From Isoetes taiwanensis (Eukaryota; Streptophyta; Lycopodiopsida; Isoetales; Isoetaceae), in the NCBI GenBank assembly GCA_021234155.1, contig JAJEKV010000008.1, positions 20,681,959 through 20,745,958 of the forward strand: DNA of 64,000 nt. The letters are read 5' to 3'. Positions 48,478 to 57,339 of this stretch are shown here, in pieces. Made by a program: the position numbers and the translations under genes. The notes below the pieces were generated by a model. It saw only the letters and a program-made list of their open reading frames with translations. It was not told the origin of the DNA and made no database searches. How positions within the stretch are numbered: position 1 is the first letter of the stretch; the number at the start of each line of letters is the position of its first letter.

Positions 48478-49656
48478 CTATTCAATGGTCTCCCGAAAGC
48501 CTGAAGAAGTTCTTGACATCCCCGACCGGAGGCCTTTGCCGAGGTTGCGCAAGATGTTCCTCGCCGATCTTCCTTCAAGTGCTCTCGCCATCTCCGTTCC
48601 TAAGGAAGTTCCGGCTTTGTTGCCGCTACCACCGAAAGTGTTGCCCCTAAGGTGCCCTCTCGCAAAAGTCGAGGCAATGGAGCCTTGGCCCGCCTGCTAA
48701 AAAGAATGATGTGATCGGCATGGGCGTATATCTTCGAGTGCTGCCCGAAGCCCGAAAGTGCTATGAGAAGTGCCACGGATTCTTCCCCCCTTGGGCTGAA
48801 CTCCTTGTGGAAGACTATCATTTGCCCTTGGCTGAGGGCTGGAAGATAGTAGCGGCGTGTTATGCCCCTTCCCCTACGCCTCGCCATCCAAAGGTGCTTT
48901 CCTCCCGAAGCCGCTTCACCGTAGGCATCCACCGCCATCGGTCTTCATGATCCCTCCACATGCCGGGTTGCATTGTCCAAGTTGATGCTTTGCTGGACCC
49001 TTCCCCTCATGCTCCCGCTCGAACCGGGTCGCTTGAGCTTGGGCCCTTCCCCGGTTTGTAGAGTGTGCTCAGATCTCTGGAACTCCTCCTCTCGAGATGA
49101 TAGGTTCCTCGCCGCCGATAGATCTCCCTTATTCACGGATAGGGTGCTATGTCCGGACATTGTCTCCCCAAAGATAAGAGTGTTCTCCGCCAGCCTCCCT
49201 TTGGGATCTCCTGGTATGAGTAGTCGATGAGGTCTCAGTGTTTTCCCGTGTGCTATCATGCCCAAGAGCTCGCCGACTCAAGACCCCGCTCGCAATAGGA
49301 CAAGTTGAGGATGTCATTTGCAAAATGTACTCCTCCCCGCCGATGACTATCGGTGACAAAGCCGTGATGCCGACCGGGTGGGTGGGTGTTTTCACGCCGC
49401 CGCCATGCCTCAACGCATACCTCCGCATTCTTGTTGCCTCCCTCGCTCTCCCATTCGGGTTCTCGCCCCCCTAGCTGCTCGAGTCTTCATGGATCTCAGA
49501 GATGGTGCCCCTGGACCGCCGCCATAATATTCGTGAGGGCGGAGGACTCTATATTCGTGGATTTGATCCCCGGGCCCCTCCCACGTATCAAGTGGCGCTA
49601 AGTCTAAGGGCTGAAACAGAGGGTTCCCCTACTTTGTTGATTGACTTATAGTGCAT
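48478..49656 (-). CDS. Chromovirus ORF2, unknown function, right unit
   Basis: A coding-like stretch of about 390 codons starts at ATG 49656 (MHYKSINKVGEPSVSALRLS) and ends at a stop at 48478 after GKGLRSGMSRTSSGFRETIE. Between these, open pieces include DIAPYP/IREIYRRRGTYHLE (about 49150), WRDHEDRWRWMPTVKRLREE (about 48920) and SQGQMIVFHKEFSPRGEESV (about 48800). Frames alternate, but pieces agree with the left unit. I recognise no domain; an extra gag-like or captured host protein are both possible. It lies downstream of the H3-like gene and upstream of gag on the same strand. Plus-strand frames over the same bases are also open, so the strand call rests on orientation and on agreement between copies. 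Confidence 0.5.
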
Positions 49657-50818
49657 GAAGAGGGCAAGGGTCGCCTCGAGCCGAAAGGTACCTATGCCTA
49701 TTATGTCCGGCAGGGTCATGTAATCGGCATGGTCCTAGTCCTATCCCATAGCTGCTTCTTGCCTTTGGATCTTGCCAATTCTCACCTAAGGCTTGGGTAA
49801 GTGTCTCAAGGAAACCCAATTCCCTCCCCTAGGAGGCAGCCTAACTTCCCAAGGCAGGACCTGGCCGGGTCATATTGGCACATAATGTCCGTAGTAGGGT
49901 GTTCTAGTCAAAGTTGCATGAAGATCAAACAAGTGATCAAACACGAGAAGGCTTGATCTACAGGGAAGTCATGGATATGGCTTGCAAAGATTGTACCATC
50001 TCTCAAAGTTGCCGGGCCATTGAGCAGGAAAGGGTGTAGAAAATGGCTTGCAAGGATCGCTGGAGGATCGAAAATCGCCTAAGGGGTCAGAGCAGCTCAG
50101 AGGGAAGAAAATGGCAAATGGGGCCTATTTTTTATAGACTATGGGTGACCTCTGGGTTCGTGCAAAAAGGTACCTACCTAAGACGACTTTGGTTCTATGG
50201 CTCTGGGTGTCCAAATGAACTACCATGAAGTGCAAACTTAAGCAAAACAAAGCAAGAAACACTACATGGCAATTTGTTGGATCAAATTTGGCTAATTTGG
50301 GCCAAAGATGGGCTGACCGGTGAATCCACGGATGGCCTCCGGCGTCATGACGCAGACGCTTTGGCGGCTTGGTCTCACCCTTGGCTTTGTTTTGGGCCAA
50401 TTTTTGGTCAATTTGGGGAATTTGAAGATGCTAATATGGCTAATTGGGCCAATTCTAACCTAACTAGTAACTTATTTTGAGCAAAACTGACATCTAGAAG
50501 CTTGATTTTGGGCCCGGGCCAGTGAATCCAGCTGAAACGCCACGTCGTCCTGGGACGAGAGGCCTTAGGCGCGGTCTCACCCGGTTGGCCCGATTTTCAG
50601 CATTTTAGATGATTTTTTTGCCAAAATTTTGTTGTAGTCATGATTTCTAGGATGTTTCTAGACATGCTATGGAGAATTCTACCACAATTGGGTTCTATTT
50701 CCTATATTTCAAGCATACAACATTTTTCTAATTATAGAGGGAAAATAACTTTTATATTAATAAGAAACAAAGTTACATGAAAATTTAGCTTTCCTACAAA
50801 ATTTACAAAATTTGAGGC
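49657..50818. other. Spacer between H3-like gene and ORF2, right unit
   Basis: The part next to the H3-like stop (50590-50818) is AT-rich and would be its 3' UTR. No gene is accepted in the rest. It is nearly the same as 38185-39340. Confidence 0.4.
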
Positions 50819-51911
50819 CTAAGGCCTCTCTCTGTGAATCCTTCGTGCTAAGTGAATATCCTTGGGCATAAGGGTAACTCTCTTAGCATGGATAGCGCAG
50901 AGGTTCCCTTCCTCGAAGAGCTGAACCAGCTCTGCTTCGGAAGCCTCTTGCAGAGCCCGGGTCATTAGAGGGGTACCCCTATAATCGGTCCGGAACTGCT
51001 GCAAAACCTCTCTAAGGAGACGCTCGAAGGGCGCCTTCCTTATCAGGAGATTCGTGCACATCTGGAAGTGCCGAATCTCCCTAAACACCCGGGCGTATGT
51101 GCTATTCGGCCCGTGGTGAACCCTCTTGGGTTTTTCCGGTCTCTTGGGGGTGGCTTTGGGCTGGTTCTTCTTCGCCTGCCGCCCACCACGGCCGCACTTC
51201 CCCGGGCAAGAATACCACTCATTGTACCTCGGCCCAACGGCGGTGTACTCTTGTATGCCACCATCTTCCGCTTAAACTCCCGGGCCCCGGCGGAGCGCCA
51301 ATGCCCGGGCTCCCCTACCTTTTGCTTTTTACCACCTTAGGTGGTTCCCCGCCACTTGGGGTAGGGTGGCCTAGCGCCGGGGTCCCTCCCCGCTCTTCTT
51401 CCTCCTCGCCTCCGCCGCCTCCTGTTGGTGCTCCTCCCTCCGCCGCCTTCTATAACGGGTCCGCCCGCGAGGGCCGCTTGCTCCCCTCTTGGTCCGCCTC
51501 CCTGCTCCCTCCTCCCTCTCCCGCCCCGCTTCTTCCGGGCGGCCCCTCCTCCTCTGCCACTCCGCGACTTTTTTTTTCCCTTCTTTTTACCAAGGGGGCC
51601 GGCTTCCGGTCCCGTGGTGGTGCTGCTCTTCCACCTGTTCTTCAACCTCGTTCCTCCACCTCTATTGTCCGAGGGGCCCAAGTGGCGAGACTCATCTGTT
51701 TTTTACGTGTGCCTCCCGATGACGAGCTGCTCTTGGGCTCTCCCTCATCATGATACGTGCTCGCCGCCCGCTGCCGCTGGGGAAGCTCCTCTTCCCCTTT
51801 CTTGGGTCGGAGGTGCTCCGGGATCTTCTTCACATGTCGCCCTGCTGCCTGCGCCATGGAGAGGGTGGGCCTAGGGCCAGCCTTCCTGTAGGTTTGCTTG
51901 GTGCGTGCCAT
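50819..51911 (-). CDS. Histone H3-like protein carried by the chromovirus
   Basis: The start at 51911 reads [18 protein letters not shown]; residues 1-7 equal the H3 N-terminus, including Lys4. A tail of roughly 240 residues follows, rich in Lys/Arg/Gly/Pro, with frame breaks between 51640 and 51275. From 51271 the frame is continuous to the stop at 50819: basic [20 protein letters not shown], an alphaN-like VFREIRHFQ, alpha1 [15 protein letters not shown], then [40 protein letters not shown] and IHRERP. Compared with canonical plant H3 from memory, 26 of the last 33 residues agree. MPKDI is canonical H3; CENH3 usually has MRKD. F84 and neighbours in loop 1 are replaced (DYRGTPLMT). The total, about 360 codons, is far longer than H3 (135). 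It lies between primer site and ORF2/gag in both units. Role is inferred: a nucleosome component or an H3-tail mimic. Confidence 0.85.
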
Positions 51912-52009
51912 ATCTTGTGGTTCAGGAAATGGGTGACGTAAGGCTGAGCAAGAGAGAGGTGAAGGTGAAGGGTTGGAGAGAGAGAATGAGGTGTCAGATA
52001 TTTAAAAAG
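51912..52009 (-). promoter_or_regulatory. Putative own promoter/leader of the H3-like gene
   Basis: On the minus strand CCTTTTTAAATATC (51997-52010) is TATA-like. It is followed by CATTCTCTCTCTCC, CACCTCTCTCTTGC and then ACGTCA (51934-51939) before the ATG. Pyrimidine leaders are usual for plant genes, and ACGTCA is the core of the plant histone hexamer, though here it lies downstream of the TATA box. The left unit has CGTCA at the same place. Confidence 0.4.
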
Positions 52010-52471
52010 GAGGGTCCCTGGGAATATTCTCCTACCATAATTACCCCTATTTATTAGCCCCCCTTATTAATTACACCATATTTAGTAATTATTTAACTAT
52101 TAATGTATATGTTAAATCTATATTAATTGATATTATACTTAAATTTTCGAATTTTTCTAATGGTTCGAAGTGCAATTTATGAATTTGCGCCATTTTTCAC
52201 CTGGGTCTCCGATTGGCATGATTCTTCGACCCATTTTAGGTGAAATTTGATGCAGATGCATAATTTTCACTCCAAATTTATTAGAAGATGAATTTGACTC
52301 ACTCAACTTTCGTCTAACACTTAACCTAAGTCCTGACCCACTACCTAGGAGAAAAATTTTTCCCCCATTTTCGCGGTTCGATGGTGGAAATGTTTATTTC
52401 ACACCCCTATAGGCCTGTTAGACTACTTCATGGTTATGGTCAGTGCTAGTTCTTGGCCAACCAAGAACATC
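52010..52471. other. Element leader between primer site and H3-like gene
   Basis: AT-rich, no gene, conserved with 40490-40948 in the left unit. Confidence 0.5.
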
Positions 52472-52483
52472 GCTCTGATACCA
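52472..52483 (-). promoter_or_regulatory. Primer-binding site, right unit
   Basis: The minus strand reads TGGTATCAGAGC, a perfect 12-base match to the plant initiator tRNA-Met 3' end complement, one base from the LTR end CGTCACA. Confidence 0.92.
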
Positions 52484-52484
52484 T

Positions 52485-54106
52485 TGTGACGCTCCCTGCT
52501 AAACGTACGGCGCCCGGCCGTACACTCGGCAGGAAATCCCCCATCCGGCTCAACAACCGCATGGGCCCTTCGTCTACCCCGCACTCTGAGGTGACTCTTA
52601 GTGCGGGAGGAACACTGAAGGTGTCTTTATGCCCTTCCCCTATGGGCTCCTATAGCAGTGAGCGAACGCGTCGAAACTAGCATCAACATATACAAATACT
52701 ACCTCGAAGGGTAGTGCATCACACATAAACCAAGGCAAAGATGATAATCCACGAACCATAAAACATGAGAGCTCCTACCCCGCCTCGGACTGTAAGGGAG
52801 GATGGTGGCCAGGCTAGGCCTCAAGATAGAGCGGTCCGAGTCATGGCAATGGCGAAGGGCGGCATAGAACAATGGCTAGGGTTGACCACTCCATCCGCCC
52901 TCTCACCGGTGCATACTTTGCAAATGGGCTAGATCAGGCTCGACAGACTCTAGCCTTCCGGATACGCAATCCCATGGCATCACCCATCGGGACTACTCCG
53001 TGTTGCATCTCCCCGGTCCTATGAGGCGGGGAAGGGTTGCATCTCCCTTCCCGGGGATCTAGAGGTGCTTGGTGGCTAGAGAATCGTGGCACACGATTCG
53101 TGCCAGTGAACCCCAAAAACGAGAGCCAAGCCAACACTTGCGGCTCTCGAGGCGTGGCAACACCATTGCCCGGGAGGTGTCGGACCCATGCTCGGCCCAC
53201 ACGTGGTGACCGACCATAAGCCTAGCCCACTATGGGATCCCCGAAGCCCCCACTCGGCGGGGATCCTCCCTCCACTTTCCCTCTAGCCCGTTATATGGTG
53301 CTGAGTCATATCATAGCCTCAATAGCACGGTGGGCTCCTATGCCTGAGCCGCAACTAATAGGAACTAAGGGATCTACTCTAGGGAGCATACTACATATGG
53401 CTCGGGTCTCTACCCCCTTCCCAATACAAGAGGAGCAAACATGATCAACCATCATCACATAATCATCACATCATGAGAATAATCATAAGAAGAACATCTT
53501 AACCTAATCATACAACTAACTAATGGTTAGGGTTCCTTGATTAGGGTTCAAGATGTTGAATATGGGTTCTAGGATGGCTCTACTCTAGATACAAAATACT
53601 AGCACATCCGGAATGCTAATTCCATGAGCTATCACAACTACTATCCTACATACCGCTCCCCCAAGCTCTCCCTCCAGATCCGTGTGCCTCCATGGTCTCC
53701 GACTCACGAGGTGCCGCTCCTACTCCAAAACGAACGTCTACCCCACCGGGCTCTGCCGCACCTCTATGCCACAAGAAGCGATGTTCAAACGAGGTTTCGA
53801 GCAGTAGGTGAGTCTCCGGGTGCTAGGGCTGGAAAGAGGTCTAGGGTTAGGGTTTATGCCTATATAAGTTAGGTCCACCTAGGATGCCACGTGGCACCAA
53901 TCGGGTGAGTCCTGTGTGGCGGTGCCCCAATAGATTAAGGCCACGTGGATAATGGCTTAACCTATGGTTGGCTAAGTTATGCGAATAACTTAGCCATGCC
54001 CCCTAGTGCCACAATCTATGGTATACAAGGCTATGAAGATAGACTTGTATGGTGACGGATCCAGGAATATACGTATTTATGGCGTATATTCCCCTGGACC
54101 GTCACA
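52485..54106 (-). repeat. Chromovirus LTR C (5' LTR of right unit)
   Basis: 1,622 bp with perfect 7-base inverted ends TGTGACG (52485) and CGTCACA (54100-54106). It is followed on the left by a perfect primer site, so in minus orientation it is the promoter LTR. The right flank is GACTG. Confidence 0.92.
53841..53868 (-). promoter_or_regulatory. LTR core promoter candidate with telo-box
   Basis: The minus strand reads CTTATATAGG (TATA-like) followed by AAACCCTAACCCTAG. The latter contains the AAACCCTA telo-box known from many plant housekeeping promoters. The pair is conserved in LTRs A and B. Which strand is used is inferred from element orientation. Confidence 0.4.
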
Positions 54107-54111
54107 GACTG
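54107..54111. repeat. Target-site duplication, right
   Basis: GACTG directly after LTR C equals 28535-28539. Confidence 0.6.
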
Positions 54112-54182
54112 CCCAATAGCCATGTTCCTATGCAAGCCCAATTTGTTGACATGAATTCTGTCTGCAATGACTTGTGGAGATT

Positions 54183-55679
54183 CAAGCCATCAGTCCATAC
54201 CCCTTGAGTCTGAGACTTGGGTAGAATCTCCCCCATGATGATGTTGTTGATGTGCTTACACATGTATGCTATGGTGAGCCACCCTTTGAGGTGGAGCTAT
54301 TTGTATTTGATGTCATGTGCTCATGTTTATTTATACTTCCGTAGCTAGGACGGTCCCGAGGGAAGACAGAATGGATGACACGTCCATTCTTCCTCACCGA
54401 TTCCTTGCCAAGGGATTGGTGTCAAGTGGATGGCCTCTGTCAACTTGGTTGCCAGAGGGATGAACTCTGTAGTAGACCACCCAAGCATGAACTTCAAAAA
54501 TTGGGAAAAAGAATTTCCCACCTTTAGAACAATAAGGTAAGATAATGTTAGTTAAGGAAAAGTAAAATTAAAAACATTAGAGACCTGAAAATTTTGACCA
54601 TTTAGGAGTAACCCCTCACAGAGTGCGCCAGGACCCTTAGCAAAAATGTAGCTTGAGGCTCTCGCGCATTGTGTGAGTGTTTGACCATTATTGACCTAGA
54701 AAGAGGCATAATTAGAGTAATCTAATAGTTCCGGGCAGCTTAAAATTTGAATTTAATCCAGGAAAACATATTATAACACGAAGATTTTTTTTAGAAAACC
54801 TAAGATCGAGCAAAAAAGGAATAACCCCTCACAGAGTGCACCCAGATCCTTTTCAAAAATTTTGAACAGGCCTCTCATGCACTGTGTGAGTGGTAGTAGT
54901 ACTTTTTGCCTAAAAGAACCTAATGCCTTAATCCAGCAAACACTAATGCTTTAAATAATGGTATAACATGAAAATTGCAGGTTGGACCCCTAAAACTCAC
55001 AGACCTATAAATAGACCCTTAGAGTTCTTCATTCTCACCGTACTCCTCCAGTTTGCTTCTCTCCGTCCTCCATGCCAAGGGCGACGAAAGGTGTAGGCAT
55101 AAGTGATCATCCTAGGCATTATAGGGCGCTGTCTCCACGACCACGATGGAAGAAGCATCCTCCTCCTACGTCGGGAGATTAATCTTGCATCCATATAGTT
55201 AATTAAGTGTAATTAATGGGTGGTCACCTAATAACCAGCTTTATAATAAATAAATGTGTACTAATGTATAGTTGGACCTGCAGGCCAGTAGGAGGATCTA
55301 GCGGTAGGAGGATCGCATTGCGAAGACTTGCAACACATGTTTTGTCATAATGTGTTGCAAGGAGATCAAATGGACCTTAAAATTATAAAATTTTGAAAAC
55401 TCTGTTAATGATAAGTGTGCAAATTATAAAAGTTTTGTGAATATTAAACGTTATGAAAAATCACCTTAAACGTTAAAAGTAAGGGTTGAGAAATCACCTT
55501 ACTATAGCATGTTATGGAACAAGGGATGTGATTATAAAATTTAAACTTAAATATTACCTTGGGGTAATTGTTATAAAAATTGCATGCACGAAATGTATTG
55601 TATTGTATTGATCATGCTCCGTCGAACCTTGAAGATTATGGAGCCATAATTACAGAGTACTTTTATCAATAAATCTCGG
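54183..55679 (+). repeat. Repeat R1, right copy
   Basis: Same sequence as 2774-4262, including the TATA box CTATAAATAG at 55005-55014 and the ending near ATCTCGG. The chromovirus pair inserted 72 bases left of it. Unlike the left copy, no LINE follows. Confidence 0.65.
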
Positions 55680-56100
55680 CATTAGGGCGGATTTGGGGTC
55701 TGAAAATGGCCCATATCTTGGGTTAAAGATTTCCACGTCAGATTCGCCAGGACCAATCAGGTTTGCGCCTTTTTTACGAAAGTCAGTATTACTTGGCAGG
55801 TAGAAGGATGAGCAGGCTTACTTGGCATCCACATGGCGTATTTTCATAGGGGATGCCTGCGCTTTTATTGCAACCATTTTAATGGCCCGTATTTTTCGGG
55901 AGTCGCTTCGCCGCCCAAAATAATGGTGACTTTGACCGCCTACAGTCAGCGTCACCAACTCCCTTGTCAAATTTTGGCACCAAACTTCTGTACTGTCACT
56001 CCGGCGCCTCTACGTGCATCCTCTCCGCCTTCACTCCTCATCTGCAATCCATGTCTCCTGTAATTTCTGTGTTCTTGCCCCATTTACAGAACTCCCAAGG
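55680..56100. other. Upstream region of the BAH-like gene
   Basis: No domain is seen. A 76-codon plus-strand frame at 55833-56063 and the upstream part of the frame from 55964 could include the first exon, but no start is decisive. Confidence 0.3.
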
Positions 56101-56770
56101 TCAAGAAGTGGGAGGTTTTGTCTCAATAGGTTCGTGGGTGAGTATGCTGCCATCAACGAGGGGCGAGCATAGAGTTAAGCGACAAAGGCGATCAGACGTG
56201 CGGACACATTGGATAGGTAGGATAAAAGAGTTCAAGTTGAATTCTAGCAGCCGAAAAGTGGAAAGTATAACAATACGACATGCATATACCCCTTCTGATA
56301 TGGCCAAAGAGCTACTGCGTAGAGATAGTTTCGCGTCGTGTGATCTCCTTATCTTTTCATTTCTTTCGTTGACACGTGTTTACAAACAAATTTATTGTGC
56401 AGGTTTATGTTTATCAGACGTCGTGGATGTCATTCCGGAAAGTATTAGTAGTGTACTTGTCGTGGTATCACATAGACATCGAATTGTCCTTTTTCAAGGT
56501 ATGGATGTCGTGACCTTTAAGTGGTATAGGCATCCGGTTTTACTGGACATGATTATAACGTAAAGGTCAGGAAACCGAGCTTGAGGCCGTTGAATTGCCC
56601 CCTTTAAGTGAACTTTGTAAGCCACGGACTAATGAGAACAATGTAATTGCAATGAAGAAATGCATGGTCGACGAGGTGCAAGCGGAATGCCCTCGAAACG
56701 GAGGCGTGAGGATGAGTTTCAAAATCTTCACACCGCTTTGAGGTATTTGCTAATATATTCCGATGGGCGC
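56101..56770 (+). CDS. Spliced gene fragment with BAH-like domain
   Basis: Exon 1 (open from 55964 to 56339) reads VGGFVSIGSWVSMLPSTRGE, then RTHWIGRIKEFKLNSS and ITIRHAYTPSDMAKELLRRD. Intron 1 is GTGATC...TGCAG (56340-56402, 63 bp). Exon 2 (56403-56498) continues in frame with LCLSDVVDVIPESISSVLVV. Intron 2 is GTATGG...TAAAG (56499-56565, 67 bp). Exon 3 continues in frame with GQETELEAVELPPLSELCKP up to KIFTPL and a stop at about 56740. The order G-x-W-V, WIGRI-EF, Y-x-P-x-D, LSD-x-x-D-x-IP-x-x-SI is that of a BAH domain, a chromatin-reader module of plant DNA methyltransferases, ORC1 and SHL/EBS proteins. Which of these it belongs to cannot be said. The first start and the 3' end are open. 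Confidence 0.5.
56340..56402 (+). other. Predicted intron 1 of the BAH-like gene
   Basis: GT at 56340, AG at 56402, 63 bp. Removal joins codon parts T and GT into Cys and keeps the frame. Because its length is a multiple of three and it has no stop, the raw frame also reads through. Confidence 0.5.
56499..56565 (+). other. Predicted intron 2 of the BAH-like gene
   Basis: GTATGG donor and AAAG acceptor, 67 bp with an in-frame stop inside. Removal restores a frame of about 58 more codons. Confidence 0.5.
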
Positions 56771-56796
56771 AGAAGTTCAAAAGCTCAAGACATATA

Positions 56797-57339
56797 ATGT
56801 GCTTTCTCCCCATTTGCCGATTTTGTGGATGGCTTATTTTTGGTTCCGGACTGGATGTTCGATTCCACGAATCATCCGGGTCAACTAACAGAGGTCCGCG
56901 TAAGTTAAGTCCTCCTTTAAGTTCAGATACTTTCTTCCAAAACAATATTTATAATGCTAATTGTCAACTAGAACGAAGGAAACAGAAAAAGAGAGGCTGC
57001 ACAACTTTTTGGGAGCCGTTTGAGGACCATAACAGACACTCCGATGCGGTGGATATTCGAGTATGGAGAGGGGAGGAAGTCATTTATACAGCCACCATGG
57101 AAAGCGAATGGCCATTATCAGAGCTAAGAGTGCTAATGGAGACAGAGGAGATTGCTGACGACTTCCATTATTTCATTGATGGCATTAGGGTTGGTTACAG
57201 GCAAGAGGGAAATGTAAAGTTTAGTGAGTTCGCGATCAACAAGAAATTGTCTATTCCTAGGATGGGTCCTATGACAACATATATATCGGCCGACGTGGTA
57301 TTCTCATTGAGCTTTGTAAAATCGTTGAGTACAAATTGA
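56797..57339 (+). CDS. Unrecognised ORF, probably 3' exon(s)
   Basis: A 180-codon frame; the part from 56944 looks most coding: RGCTTFWEPFEDHNRHSDAV, VDIRVWRGEEVIYTATMESE, WPLSELRVLMETEEIADDFH and YFIDGIRVGYRQEGNVKFSE. The alternation of short beta-like segments around a W-P-L-x-E-L-R motif recalls a ubiquitin-like or similar beta-grasp module, but I do not recognise a family. Between 56800 and 56897 another frame (FADFVDGLFLVPDWMFDSTN) ends at a perfect GTAAGT donor, so exon limits are unclear. It lies just downstream of the BAH-like exons on the same strand and may be the same gene. Confidence 0.45.
   Translation: MCFLPICRFCGWLIFGSGLDVRFHESSGSTNRGPRKLSPPLSSDTFFQNNIYNANCQLERRKQKKRGCTTFWEPFEDHNRHSDAVDIRVWRGEEVIYTATMESEWPLSELRVLMETEEIADDFHYFIDGIRVGYRQEGNVKFSEFAINKKLSIPRMGPMTTYISADVVFSLSFVKSLSTN
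57253..57293 (+). repeat. 41-bp direct repeat, first copy
   Basis: ATTCCTAGGATGGGTCCTAT... through GGCCGA is repeated exactly at 58591-58631. This copy codes IPRMGPMTTYISAD at the end of the 56797 frame. Confidence 0.85.

Larger units (their letters stand above)
29560..54106 (-). mobile_element. Tandem Ty3/gypsy chromovirus with H3-like gene
   Basis: Three LTRs (29560-31183, 40960-42581, 52485-54106) alternate with two internal regions (31184-40959, 42582-52484), all in minus orientation. Next to the left-hand side of each internal region is a polypurine tract, and next to the right-hand side an initiator-tRNA-Met primer site, as expected. Domain order from 5' to 3' of the element is H3-like gene, unknown ORF, gag, protease, RT, integrase, chromodomain. 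One unit would be about 13.1 kb. LTR-int-LTR-int-LTR is the usual product of unequal recombination between LTRs of two copies. A chromodomain-type tail after integrase places it in the chromoviruses; I cannot assign a named clade. Confidence 0.85.

Noticed and set aside
48485-49474. Plus-strand gene over ORF2
   Set aside because: Plus frames such as GFFPPWAELLVEDYHLPLAE look protein-like, but the minus frames match both units, end in a defined stop and follow element orientation. Kept only as a caution.
50819-51271. Calling the histone-fold ORF a CENH3
   Set aside because: The C-terminal residues MPKDI and CAIHAKRV are canonical H3; CENH3 normally has MRKD and other changes. Only loop 1 is unusual.
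51097-51753. 218-codon plus-strand frame
   Set aside because: Antisense shadow of the right-unit H3-like gene; Pro/Ser/Leu-rich from GC content.
2774-55679. The two R1 copies as LTRs of one 53-kb element
   Set aside because: The gypsy gag and protease lie left of the first copy, and between the copies are a LINE, unrelated DNA and a complete chromovirus pair with its own LTRs.
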